DNA of 64,000 nucleotides from a virus. Below the pieces are notes generated by a model. It worked only from the letters and a program-made list of their open reading frames with translations. It searched no databases and had not been told where the DNA came from. The position numbers and the translations under genes are program-made. Shown here piece after piece: positions 28,385 to 34,548 of this stretch. Location: positions 1 through 64,000 of the IMG/VR virus record IMGVR_UViG_3300042503_000838. One strand, 5' to 3'. The first letter of the stretch is position 1. Each line of letters opens with the position of its first letter.

Positions 28385-28416
28385 GACCTCCAAAGGTTAG
28401 TTGCCCCCTGGAGGTC
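28385..28416 (-). promoter_or_regulatory. Hairpin enclosing the primase ribosome binding site
   Basis: A perfect 8-bp inverted repeat (GACCTCCA and TGGAGGTC, 28385-28392 with 28409-28416, 16-nt loop) lies just before the primase-helicase start. The Shine-Dalgarno GGAGGT is in the 3' arm, and four T residues follow in the minus-strand RNA sense. It could hide the site, lower translation, or act as a weak terminator. Confidence 0.5.
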
Positions 28417-28445
28417 CGGTGTCCTTTCATCCTTGTCCGAACTGA

Positions 28446-28835
28446 CTATAGCAGCCAACCGGTCGGGACTGTAGGACCCTCACACCAAGGGACGTTGTGC
28501 TTGTCACACCAAGTGGCATAAGTCATCTTGCCGGTCTTGGTGAGCTTCTGATGCGGCTTCTGTAGGACCATTCGGAGGTCTACATCAGGGTGCTGCTCTC
28601 GGAACAGCTTGATGAGCCTCCTGTCCTCCGCATCGAAGTAGCCCTTTACCTCCAGCACGACTCCGTTTTCGAGGAAGAAGTCAGGCGTGTAACTCCGGGG
28701 AATTAGGAGGTCAAAGCTTCGGCCCTCATAACTCCAATTGATTTCCCCGGTCAGGTAACTGGCTACTCGACCCTCAAAGCCCGAACGAAATCCGTCTGCT
28801 TGGCGCTTGCCGTACTTATGGAATCGTCGGGCCAT
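28446..28835 (-). CDS. Endonuclease I, Holliday junction resolvase (T7 gp3-like)
   Basis: The 129-aa protein shows FRSGFEGRVASYL with the catalytic Glu, then PRSYTPDFFLENGVVLEVKG with the PD...(E)xK nuclease core. Size and motifs match T7 endonuclease I (149 aa), which cuts branched DNA and helps degrade the host chromosome. It lies between SSB and primase-helicase, close to the T7 order (2.5, 3, 3.5, 4). Confidence 0.92.
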   Translation of the reverse strand: MARRFHKYGKRQADGFRSGFEGRVASYLTGEINWSYEGRSFDLLIPRSYTPDFFLENGVVLEVKGYFDAEDRRLIKLFREQHPDVDLRMVLQKPHQKLTKTGKMTYATWCDKHNVPWCEGPTVPTGWLL

Positions 28836-28840
28836 TGAAC

Positions 28841-29419
28841 TCAGAAGTCAGCGTCGCCGCTAACAGTAGCAAGTTCTTTGAGGTTTGGTTTGCTTTGCTT
28901 GAACCCAGCTTGCTTTTTGAAAGCTTTGGTTACGTCAAAGTCACCACGGTCGCTACCCGTGATAGTTACCGCCTCAAGCACTTGAATGCCCTTAGGGCAA
29001 AGCCGAAGGCCTCCCTTGGGGCTCTTGCGGGGAATGTAGGTGGGTTTCACAGCAACCAACACTTCAGAGCCCTCACACAGCTTCAGATCACGAGCAATGG
29101 GTTGTAGCTCAGTGTCGATCACAGGCAGAGGGAACTCCTCATAGGCCAGCTTGGCGGTCAGTTTGACCAGCAGTGAGCCATCCTCATTGGCCTCAAACGG
29201 GGCATCGAAGAAAGCTTTACGACCCGTGGCATCACGCCACCAAGCACAAGCTTTGTCGTACTCCTCACCAAGCTCCTCAAGCAGCTCCTCAGCAGTAGCA
29301 CCACAGCTACCACCATCGGTTACCAAGATCTTTAGACGGAAGTCACAGGGCTCACCGTTGTAGGTCGGAGTCTTGTAGAAGTCGGGGATCCAACCGGTCA
29401 GCTTTCCTTGGACCTGCAT
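28841..29419 (-). CDS. Single-stranded DNA-binding protein, T7 gp2.5-like
   Basis: A 192-aa OB-fold protein whose gene order (just before endonuclease I) and ending suggest gp2.5. The C-terminus is LATVSGDADF with a terminal Phe after acidic residues. In gp2.5 the last Phe and acidic tail contact polymerase and primase-helicase. The middle has an acidic stretch (EELLEELGEEYDKA) and a strand VLVAVKPTYIPRKSPKGG. It is the first gene of the minus-strand replication operon, facing a divergent operon across 229 bases. Confidence 0.8.
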   Translation of the reverse strand: MQVQGKLTGWIPDFYKTPTYNGEPCDFRLKILVTDGGSCGATAEELLEELGEEYDKACAWWRDATGRKAFFDAPFEANEDGSLLVKLTAKLAYEEFPLPVIDTELQPIARDLKLCEGSEVLVAVKPTYIPRKSPKGGLRLCPKGIQVLEAVTITGSDRGDFDVTKAFKKQAGFKQSKPNLKELATVSGDADF

Positions 29420-29648
29420 TTGCGCTTTAACGCGAAAGGACCCACAGAAGGTACCCCCAGAACTTACGCCTTGGAGAGGGCTCTTGGGACAGCTCTCAAA
29501 GTGGCCTTAAAGGGGTGGCAGGAGAGGTCCTCTCTAATTACCTTTAGATAGCTCTTTTAAAGAGGGTTTTAAAGAGGCTCTTCTGCTGTACCTCTTTAAG
29601 ACCTCTTTCTTAGAGATACTTTAGTACCACTTAAAGAGGTCCTTACTA
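29420..29648. promoter_or_regulatory. Divergent intergenic region with CTCTTTAAA-type repeats
   Basis: 229 bases between the divergent SSB gene and the plus-strand cassette. It is full of short related words (CTCTTTAA, TTTAAAGAG, GAGGTCC), some forming small palindromes, and holds the 24-bp element at 29589-29612 that recurs near 34.5 kb. Promoters for both operons must lie here. No clear T7-type or sigma-70 promoter could be picked out by eye. Confidence 0.55.
29589..29612 (+). repeat. 24-bp element upstream of the plus-strand cassette (copy 1)
   Basis: A 24-base sequence starting TACCTCTTTAAGACC is identical, on the opposite strand, to 34525-34548. Each copy lies upstream of an operon in the same orientation relative to it: here about 40 bases before the first ATG of the plus-strand cassette, at 34.5 kb about 100 bases before ThyX. 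That suggests a shared promoter or regulator site rather than chance. Confidence 0.6.
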
Positions 29649-29783
29649 ATGACATCCAACACTTCCAGTCACAAGCGTATGACTGATGAAGAACTTGATA
29701 AGTTCTTGGAAACCTTCTGGGAAGACATTGATAACACCCATGAAGATTCCGACAGTGTTGTGATTGAAGAGGAAGTTAAGTGA
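29649..29783 (+). CDS. 44-aa acidic protein, first gene of the plus-strand cassette
   Basis: Begins MTSNTSSHKRMTDEELDKFL and is strongly acidic toward the end (VVIEEEVK). Its stop overlaps a GTG start (GTGA). It is the first reading frame after the 24-bp element, and its AT-rich codon use resembles the phage core rather than the GC-rich genes further on. Function unknown. Confidence 0.6.
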   Translation: MTSNTSSHKRMTDEELDKFLETFWEDIDNTHEDSDSVVIEEEVK

Positions 29784-29935
29784 ACAACGCTTCCCTGTCT
29801 GTTGAAGAGATTATTGAAGAGTATCAACACGCTCGTGATGAGTACAAACGAGCTGTTGGTGATCGAGATCGTGATTATTGGGATGGCTATCTAGCCGGTA
29901 TTGAAGCTGTTCTTCCTGAGGTATCTCACCGATGA
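29780..29935 (+). CDS. 51-aa protein, second gene of the plus-strand cassette
   Basis: A GTG start in a GTGA overlap opens a frame with SLSVEEIIEEYQHARDEYKR and RDYWDGYLAGIEAVLPEV, a helical, charged pattern. The stop overlaps the next ATG (ATGA at 29932). Overlaps at both ends support it. A helix-turn-helix of two long helices seems likely. Function unknown. Confidence 0.65.
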   Translation: MNNASLSVEEIIEEYQHARDEYKRAVGDRDRDYWDGYLAGIEAVLPEVSHR

Positions 29936-30279
29936 ACCACCCCATCACCCCACCGCCGGAGCTGGTGGAGCAGTGGATTGAGGAAACAAGGTCTCACGAC
30001 TGCATCGGCGCATACCCTGCGGATTTGGAACAATGTGTCGCCACCCGCGCTGCCCAGTGGGGTAGCGACCAGGAGCTGGAGGCGTGCTGTGAGTATCTGG
30101 TGCGCTGCGCCCAATGGGAGCCAGAGGATGTCGCAGAACTCCGCGCCGCCCGCCGTCCACAACCCCAGACGCTGAACAGCATTGCGATGCAGATGCTGGG
30201 AACGATTGAGCGCGATGGCCACTACATCCCTGAGATCACTGACACCATCCGCCGCGCACTGGAGCAACTCAATGACTGA
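29932..30279 (+). CDS. Hypothetical protein of the ITPPPELV type
   Basis: A 115-aa protein opening NHPITPPPELVEQWIEE, with AAQWGSDQELEACCEYLVR, ELRAARRPQPQTLNSIAMQ and a C-terminal IRRALEQLND. Proteins of this make-up recur in phages and genomes of marine and freshwater Synechococcus. No function is known. GC content and codon use rise sharply from here to 31.17 kb compared with the AT-rich phage core, so the segment probably came from a GC-rich cyanobacterial gene pool. Confidence 0.75.
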   Translation: MNHPITPPPELVEQWIEETRSHDCIGAYPADLEQCVATRAAQWGSDQELEACCEYLVRCAQWEPEDVAELRAARRPQPQTLNSIAMQMLGTIERDGHYIPEITDTIRRALEQLND

Positions 30280-30559
30280 CTACCGCGCCCTGTGCGCCCG
30301 CATGGCTGACGAGCTAGATCGTTACCGCCAGCTCCTGATGGATGATCGCCGTGAAACTCATGCGTTGGCGGCTGAAGCCCGCGCCGCCCTGGCCCAGCCC
30401 GAGCCGCAGGGGCCGACGGATGAAGAGCTGCACGACCTGTGGGATCAGGAAGGCCCTGAGGCTGACTTCCAAGAGTGCCGCCGCTTTGCCCGCGCCGTCC
30501 TTGCCAAATGGGGCCGCCCCGCCATCGAGCCGGTGCCGCAGCAGGAGGCTGAGCAATGA
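30272..30559 (+). CDS. Hypothetical protein with PTDEEL and FARAVLAKWGRP motifs
   Basis: The ATG at 30272 overlaps the previous stop by 8 bases and gives 95 aa: TDYRALCARMADELDRYRQ, a variable helical part, then QPEPQGPTDEELHDLWDQEG and RFARAVLAKWGRPAIEPVPQ. An upstream in-frame ATG at 30182 lies inside the previous gene and adds an unrelated leader. It belongs to the same cyanobacterial/cyanophage pool of small GC-rich genes. Function unknown. Confidence 0.7.
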   Translation: MTDYRALCARMADELDRYRQLLMDDRRETHALAAEARAALAQPEPQGPTDEELHDLWDQEGPEADFQECRRFARAVLAKWGRPAIEPVPQQEAEQ

Positions 30560-30729
30560 CTGACCCCTCCCCCGCCGCTCAGGCGATTCTGGATGCCGTG
30601 CGCGAAATCTGCCCTGCGCCTGCCGATGAGATTGCCTCTGCCGCCCTGCGAGCTGCTGCTGTGTACTGCACACGCGAACGACGCATCTTGATGACCATCG
30701 CCGCCGAGCTGGAGGGTGGCAATGTGTAA
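30556..30729 (+). CDS. 57-aa protein, related to the next cassette gene
   Basis: Starts MTDPSPAAQAILDAVREICP in an ATGA overlap, with AALRAAAVYCTR and a C-terminal LMTIAAELEGGNV. The pattern SPAAQAI...AALRAAA...IAAELE returns in the following gene, so the two look like diverged copies. Short, helical and Ala-rich. Function unknown. Confidence 0.7.
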   Translation: MTDPSPAAQAILDAVREICPAPADEIASAALRAAAVYCTRERRILMTIAAELEGGNV

Positions 30730-30985
30730 CAAATCGCAGGGTTTTTACGGTTTGAACAGTACGCTTTCCCCCGCCGCGCAGGCGATCGAAGACGCATACT
30801 TCAACGCCGATGGCTTTGGCTACCAAGCCGGTCTCGCTGCCGCTCTCCGCGCTGCTGCCGATCAGGTATTAGCTGCTCAGTGGGAAGGACGAATAGAACC
30901 CGATACAGCGCACAGTCTCGGCATCAATTGGACCCGCGATGCGCTCCTCGCCATCGCTGAAGAGCTGGAGGCCCTCAATGACTGA
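30722..30985 (+). CDS. 87-aa protein, SPAAQAI family
   Basis: The ATG at 30722 overlaps the previous stop region. The protein contains LSPAAQAIEDAYFN, AGLAAALRAAADQVLAAQW and a C-terminal RDALLAIAEELEALND. It is a longer relative of the preceding gene. Similar small proteins (AALRAAADQV...ILAIAxELE) occur in Synechococcus phages. Function unknown. The last bases overlap the next ATG. Confidence 0.7.
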   Translation: MCNKSQGFYGLNSTLSPAAQAIEDAYFNADGFGYQAGLAAALRAAADQVLAAQWEGRIEPDTAHSLGINWTRDALLAIAEELEALND

Positions 30986-31175
30986 CCTCAACTGCCCCGT
31001 GGCAGCTTGTGTTGAAGCGTACTGGGACAACGAGCGCTTTTCCAACTCTCTAATTGACGCCCCAGAGCGGATGCAAGCGGCCTTTGACGTACTCGCTGAG
31101 TGGTGTGACCTGCTGTGCTATTCAGACACCGCCAAGAGGCTTAGAGAGGCCTCTGAGGAGGTTCTGGTAACCTAG
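30978..31175 (+). CDS. 65-aa protein, last gene of the plus-strand cassette
   Basis: Starts MTDLNCPVAACVEAYWDNER in an overlap with the previous stop and continues MQAAFDVLAEWCDLLCYS. It shares the MTD opening and helical, Ala-rich style of its neighbours and ends at a small hairpin. The next gene is convergent. Function unknown. Confidence 0.65.
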   Translation: MTDLNCPVAACVEAYWDNERFSNSLIDAPERMQAAFDVLAEWCDLLCYSDTAKRLREASEEVLVT

Positions 31176-31184
31176 GTAGTTACC
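31166..31184. terminator. Small hairpin between convergent genes
   Basis: GGTAAC and GTTACC arms with a 7-base loop lie across the end of the plus-strand cassette, at the stop of the convergent gene. There is no T run, so it is at most a weak bidirectional terminator. Confidence 0.3.
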
Positions 31185-31570
31185 TAAGGGTCAAGGCCAC
31201 CGTCGTTTCCTTCTTCGTACAGAGACTCGAAATCTCCTTCTTCATTCAAGAAGTAACACTCGCTGTTCTTGATCCTTTGGTAGTCACCCTCCAACAGGTC
31301 AGCAAATGAACCGACTAACGATTGGCACAACGCTGCTTCTAACACTGATTTATGAAGCGTCGTTTGTGCCAGTACAACTTGCTCTAAAGTCTCAGACTCC
31401 TCTTCTTCCTCCTCACCCGCTTCGCTATTCATTTCCAGATACTCCAAACACTGATTGGCGCGTGATTGAAGCACCTGCATACGTGCCATCAAAAGGGGTA
31501 TATACTGCTTTGCCACTTGCTTAAGCGGCGCGTAGAACTTCTCCCTTCCAGACATAGTGGGTTGTGTCAC
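31184..31570 (-). CDS. Acidic 128-aa hypothetical protein
   Basis: The frame opens with GTG at 31570, overlapping the stop of a 28-aa frame (GTGA). A second possible start is the ATG at 31555. The middle has an acidic run (SEAGEEEEEESETLEQ) and the C-terminus is also acidic (YEEGNDGGLDP). The N-terminal half is helical (YIPLLMARMQVLQSRANQCL). No family recognised. It lies downstream of a Fur-box-like palindrome. Confidence 0.6.
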   Translation of the reverse strand: MTQPTMSGREKFYAPLKQVAKQYIPLLMARMQVLQSRANQCLEYLEMNSEAGEEEEEESETLEQVVLAQTTLHKSVLEAALCQSLVGSFADLLEGDYQRIKNSECYFLNEEGDFESLYEEGNDGGLDP

Positions 31571-31653
31571 GGGCTGTTAAAGAGGTCTTCCAACAATTTA
31601 GCCCCTGCCCCGTGGCGTGACCCGTGGCCGTGATAGTAGTTAGACCCGAACAT
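31567..31653 (-). CDS. 28-aa histidine-rich peptide
   Basis: ATG TTC GGG opens a tiny frame whose first half reads MFGSNYYHGHGSRHG and which ends LLEDLFNSP. Purine-rich AGGAGAGGGGAGAG upstream is a strong ribosome binding region, and the stop overlaps the next GTG start (GTGA). HxH and a third His could bind metal. Support is only the ribosome binding site and the coupled overlap, so it could be a leader peptide. Confidence 0.5.
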   Translation of the reverse strand: MFGSNYYHGHGSRHGAGAKLLEDLFNSP

Positions 31654-31683
31654 CTGTACTACTCTCCCCTCTCCTCTTGATAC

Positions 31684-31698
31684 TGAGAATCATTCTCA
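31684..31698. promoter_or_regulatory. Fur-box-like palindrome
   Basis: TGAGAATCATTCTCA is a perfect 7-1-7 inverted repeat. It matches the Fur consensus TGATAATNATTATCA at 12 of 14 defined positions. It lies 31 bases upstream of the His-rich peptide start. A further half-site ATTCTCA lies near 31724. This could place the downstream genes under host iron control, or be the site of another repressor. Confidence 0.45.
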
Positions 31699-31757
31699 AG
31701 TAGTCCTATTGCTGTTGCGACTCATTCTCAATAAACCTGATCTCTCACAATATCGGC

Positions 31758-31777
31758 ATATAACGATAACGTTATAT
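31758..31777. promoter_or_regulatory. 8-4-8 palindrome ATATAACG/CGTTATAT
   Basis: Perfect 8-bp arms with a 4-base spacer in the middle of the 31654-31914 non-coding stretch, between the 128-aa gene operon and the end of the upstream minus-strand gene. It is a plausible operator for a dimeric regulator. No other role is visible. Confidence 0.4.
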
Positions 31778-31792
31778 CGTAAGTAAAGTTAA

Positions 31793-31814
31793 AGGGGCCC
31801 TAGATAAGGCCCCT
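31793..31814 (-). terminator. Hairpin AGGGGCC/GGCCCCT, possible terminator
   Basis: A 7-bp GC-rich stem with an 8-base loop, about 100 bases downstream of the stop of the minus-strand gene ending at 31915. A TTTAA stretch follows in the minus-strand sense. It probably ends transcripts coming from that gene. Confidence 0.45.
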
Positions 31815-31914
31815 ATATAACTCTTAATTAGCTCTTAAATAGCCTAAAACAGTGATGATAATAGGGAGACAGAAGAGTAAACAATACCCGAGAAACTTAG
31901 GGAGCTGATACATC

Positions 31915-32514
31915 TCAACCTCTGCGCTCCTCCACTGTTTGCCAGAGAGTTATCCCCAGGTAGGTCATACCAGCGTTGACGAGAGCAGTAGCAAAGTCGT
32001 CAGGATCTTCTATTGTTTGACCTTCCACTAGTTGAAGACGTGAGGTGTAGCCATAAGCTGAGCAAGCCTCATCAACCCAGTGAAGGACACAATCAGTATT
32101 GCATTCGTAGAAGTTAAGAAGATCTTTGATATAGCACATATCAATATTTACGAAATCAGAACGATCGTAATTAGAAAGAGCTTCAGGAGCGTCGTTGTAG
32201 CGATCAATGAACCACTCGACACAGCTATCGTTTACCCAATCAAACGCATCATCAACAATGAACTTGAGAGTGTCGTACTCACACTGCTCATCTTCAGTGA
32301 TGCAGAGGTTTCGGTAGATTTCTTTGGCGTTGTCACTAAGGGAGTTCCATCCAGTGAACAAAGCACCAGGATCAAACCTCATTGCGGATATCTTGGAAAG
32401 CCTTTCGTAGCCCCTGCTAAATTGTCCGTCGTGATGCTCACTCCAGAACAAATGGTGAGCAGACACGATGTCAAAACGATCAAAGGTTGCAGGGCTCATC
32501 ATTGTCGTCGTCAT
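31915..32514 (-). CDS. Hypothetical protein, about 199 aa
   Basis: From the ATG at 32514 the protein reads MTTTMMSPATFDRFDIVSAH, then aromatic- and Asp-rich sequence (YDTLKFIVDDAFDWVND, LHWVDEACSAYGYTSRLQLV) ending LWQTVEERRG. The frame is open to 32586, but that part overlaps the 47-aa gene and looks like a shadow of it. No family recognised. It is the last gene of a small operon starting near 32.94 kb. Confidence 0.65.
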   Translation of the reverse strand: MTTTMMSPATFDRFDIVSAHHLFWSEHHDGQFSRGYERLSKISAMRFDPGALFTGWNSLSDNAKEIYRNLCITEDEQCEYDTLKFIVDDAFDWVNDSCVEWFIDRYNDAPEALSNYDRSDFVNIDMCYIKDLLNFYECNTDCVLHWVDEACSAYGYTSRLQLVEGQTIEDPDDFATALVNAGMTYLGITLWQTVEERRG

Positions 32515-32623
32515 CATCGGATTCAGTGAAAGGAAAGAGGGAGTCGGAATCGTATTCAAGCTCCCAGCGTGATAGTTGGTCTTCACACCAGGAGTTGAAC
32601 AAATAGAACGCTGGGTTGTTCAC
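32480..32623 (-). CDS. 47-aa acidic protein
   Basis: GTG at 32623 overlaps the stop of the 39-aa gene (GTGA). The protein contains FYLFNSWCEDQLSRWELEYD and a run of five Asp near the end. Composition is protein-like and it fills the space before the next gene, overlapping its start by about 35 bases. Function unknown. Confidence 0.5.
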   Translation of the reverse strand: MNNPAFYLFNSWCEDQLSRWELEYDSDSLFPFTESDDDDDNDEPCNL

Positions 32624-32739
32624 CTAATTAGAACAACACGTTGAGTACCACTGTGAGTTACTGAGCTATCGCTTGCCTCATCGATTGCCATAAAGACCAG
32701 AGCACAAACAGCGAGGGTAGACAGGATAAATTCTTTCAT
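32620..32739 (-). CDS. 39-aa membrane or secreted peptide
   Basis: MKEFILSTLAVCALVFMAID is a short charged start plus a hydrophobic segment of about 15 residues, like a signal peptide or single membrane helix, followed by a polar tail. The ATG overlaps the upstream stop (TGATG) and its stop overlaps the next GTG. Function unknown. A role in the host envelope is possible. Confidence 0.55.
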   Translation of the reverse strand: MKEFILSTLAVCALVFMAIDEASDSSVTHSGTQRVVLIR

Positions 32740-32936
32740 CAGTACAACTGGCTAACGGTGATCTCGTTGCCCTCTGTATCAACACAAAGGAAACCTAAAG
32801 CTGCAATGGTGCCTAGAGCGCTAGGAATCAATGTTTTAGTGCCTGTCAAGCGAAGCAGGAGGATGGCTTCCTGACTTACTGGATAGGCTCTCGTAAGGCC
32901 GTAGTGGCTCTCAAGTTTAAAAGTAATTGGTTTCAA
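32739..32936 (-). CDS. 65-aa hypothetical protein (TTG start)
   Basis: Starts at TTG (read M), KPITFKLESHYGLTRAYPVS, with a hydrophobic middle (LIPSALGTIAALGFLCVD) and end EGNEITVSQLY. No ATG is available in this frame and no ribosome binding site is clear, so the true start is unsure. It is followed by overlapping small genes. Function unknown. Confidence 0.5.
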   Translation of the reverse strand: MKPITFKLESHYGLTRAYPVSQEAILLLRLTGTKTLIPSALGTIAALGFLCVDTEGNEITVSQLY

Positions 32937-33120
32937 GGTTTGAAAGGAAAAGGGAAAGCAGCAAGCCCTCTCGGCTCGCTTGACGGAACTATAGACCCTG
33001 ATCAGTGCCAGGTAGGGCTAGAGGCTACTGATCCTGTTGTAATCCGTAACAGTCAGTTCAGAGGCCTCTGGAAGGTCCTGCAGCAGGCCTGCAGAAGCTT
33101 TAAGTGGGGATGGTAGTGAA

Positions 33121-33186
33121 GGCTGTCTGAAGGCTGTCTGAAGGCTGTCTGAAGGCTGTCTGAAGGCTCTCAGAGGGCTCTCAGAG
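33121..33186. repeat. Six 11-bp tandem repeats
   Basis: Four exact GGCTGTCTGAA units are followed directly by two GGCTCTCAGAG units, all in phase. The second type differs at four positions and repeats itself exactly, so duplication went on after divergence. The 11-bp period is close to one helix turn, as in protein-binding iterons. Confidence 0.85.
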
Positions 33187-33415
33187 GGCACCTAGATGTG
33201 GCCAAGCGCGCGCGTGTACATGTGATTAGCCAAACTTATCAATCCCCTTAAAACCCTCTAATTGCCTTATCAATTGCCATCGTTATGCCCCCCTATAACG
33301 GCATCGGCATGTGTTTATAGGCCCTTTAAAGGCCCCCAAGGGGGGTTTGGGGCCGGGGCGATACGCTAACTAGGGCTCAAAAATCTGAAGCAAAACCCTT
33401 TCACCCCATCAAAAA

Positions 33416-33441
33416 TAAAAAAGGAGCCCTTTAGGACCCCC
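33416..33441 (-). terminator. Rho-independent terminator downstream of the HNH gene
   Basis: In the minus-strand sense a stem of about 7 bp around a TAAA loop (GGGGTCC...GGGCTCC, with wobble pairs) is followed by six T residues. It lies about 130 bases beyond the stop of the small HNH gene, so it would end ThyX-HNH transcripts. A related GAGCCCTTTAGGAG hairpin occurs at 33540-33557. Confidence 0.6.
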
Positions 33442-33526
33442 TTAAACCTTTTATCTACCTTCAACTTAAAATCGGGGAGACGTTATCGGACGCCTCCTGA
33501 ACCGAACCCTAAGGCCAACACAACTA

Positions 33527-33542
33527 TAAACCCTTCTGAGAG
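33527..33542. repeat. 16-bp direct repeat (copy 1 of 2)
   Basis: TAAACCCTTCTGAGAG recurs exactly at 34699-34714 in the same orientation. The pair brackets the HNH and ThyX genes at a distance of 1172 bases, as if the cassette had been gained by recombination or the repeat were part of a shared terminator or signal. Confidence 0.6.
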
Positions 33543-33572
33543 CCCTTTAGGAGCCCCTAAAAAGCCCTCTAA

Positions 33573-33791
33573 TTACTTCTTCGACCTGTTGTAGCTCTTA
33601 CTGACCACTTGAAGGTTTTTAGAGCTGTTATTACGGGGGTTACCGTCTTTGTGATCTACGTCTTTACCGTTAACGTTGTAACCAGCTTTTACAGCTTTAC
33701 GTCGAGCTTTGTTACGGCTTGATCTGTTTTCTCTTTGTTCTGGTTTGGAGTGGTAATTGTCGTATTCCTTACGGTAGTTACGCTTTGTCAT
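33573..33791 (-). CDS. Small HNH endonuclease-like protein
   Basis: The 72-aa basic protein has an HNH-type motif in DVDHKDGNPRNNSSKNLQVV (DH, N, N) and a Lys/Arg-rich end. Short HNH proteins of this type are free-standing homing or packaging-linked nucleases in phages. Its start overlaps the ThyX stop (ATGA). It lacks an obvious zinc-binding Cys set. Confidence 0.75.
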   Translation of the reverse strand: MTKRNYRKEYDNYHSKPEQRENRSSRNKARRKAVKAGYNVNGKDVDHKDGNPRNNSSKNLQVVSKSYNRSKK

Positions 33792-34426
33792 AACCAGTCA
33801 AGAGCTTTACCAATAGTAGGCAACTCTTTACAAAAGATTTGTTTAGCTTCGTTAGCTAGTTGCAAGTGTTCTAGTTGAGTCCCATTTTGAGACCGTAGAT
33901 CAATGTAGTGGATCCAGCTTCTGATTGAACCAGCCATATACATCCTGGTTGGAGTAGCTAGGGGAAGAACTTCACGAGCACACTCTTTAGCTACACCACT
34001 GGATACCATCTCTCGGTACAGATCTTGAGCCTCTTCAAACAGCTGACCAATACGCCTGTAATAGATCTGAGTTTTAGCTGTATCTAGATCATCAATACTG
34101 TTCTGCCTGTTTGTCAGGTCTTGTCTTCTGAGGTGAGGAGCTTTGGCATAACCAATAGCTTCTGTATCTGCGTATCGCTGACTAAATTCTTGAAAGCTGA
34201 AAGACCTATGTCGAAGTATTTGAGCAGAGATAGATCTAGTGGTGTTTATCTCCAGGACCATATGAACCATTTCAAAGGGTGACCAATGCTTATGGTTGAT
34301 CAAGTATTTAATAAGTTTTTCTGATCCTTGGTTATTACTTTGATTACTGGGGTTACTGACCCTAGCCATATAGACCACTAGGTCTTCTGCATCAGGTGTG
34401 ACTGTGATCAGCTTTACCCTGTCCAT
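33788..34426 (-). CDS. thyX: Flavin-dependent thymidylate synthase
   Basis: The ThyX signature is clear in LRHRSFSFQEFSQRY (RHRxxS...SxR). Flanking blocks HWSPFEMVHMVLEI and SIRSWIHYIDLRSQNGTQLE also fit. The 212-aa enzyme makes dTMP from dUMP with FAD, NADPH and methylenetetrahydrofolate, and complements RNR and, further on, dCTP deaminase. It is the first gene after the non-coding region at the likely late/early boundary, in a two-gene unit with the HNH protein. Confidence 0.95.
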   Translation of the reverse strand: MDRVKLITVTPDAEDLVVYMARVSNPSNQSNNQGSEKLIKYLINHKHWSPFEMVHMVLEINTTRSISAQILRHRSFSFQEFSQRYADTEAIGYAKAPHLRRQDLTNRQNSIDDLDTAKTQIYYRRIGQLFEEAQDLYREMVSSGVAKECAREVLPLATPTRMYMAGSIRSWIHYIDLRSQNGTQLEHLQLANEAKQIFCKELPTIGKALDWL

Positions 34427-34524
34427 CGTTAAAGCCCTTGTAACTGGCTTAAGCAGCTTAGGGCTTTAAGCAGCTGTTTAAAGGCTGTCTAACTGGTCTT
34501 AAATGGGTCTTTTTAAAAGGTCTT

Positions 34525-34548
34525 TAAGAAAGAGGTCTTAAAGAGGTA
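34525..34548 (-). repeat. 24-bp element upstream of ThyX (copy 2)
   Basis: Identical to 29589-29612 on the opposite strand. On the minus strand it runs TACCTCTTTAAGACC toward ThyX. Two further TTTAAGACC-like words follow downstream of it, suggesting a repeated binding motif. Confidence 0.6.

Larger units (their letters stand above)
32937..33572. other. Non-coding region with tandem repeats and hairpins, possible origin
   Basis: About 636 bases with no convincing gene. It holds six 11-bp tandem repeats (33121-33186), a GC-alternating word GCGCGCGCG near 33210, many hairpins built on CCCTTTA/TAAAGGG, and one 16-bp repeat shared with 34.7 kb. Gene direction does not change across it. Such dense repeats in a T7-like phage suggest a replication origin, terminator cluster or packaging site. 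Which one cannot be told from sequence alone. Confidence 0.5.

Noticed and set aside
30314-30826. Long minus-strand frames opposite the GC-rich cassette
   Set aside because: High GC makes stop codons rare on both strands. The plus-strand frames have coupled overlaps and known relatives, and the minus-strand frames have neither.
32904-33116. Plus-strand 70-aa frame starting near 32.9 kb
   Set aside because: GTG-only start inside an opposite gene. The sequence (SFKWGW end) shows no protein-like pattern or conservation clue, and it ends before the tandem repeats.
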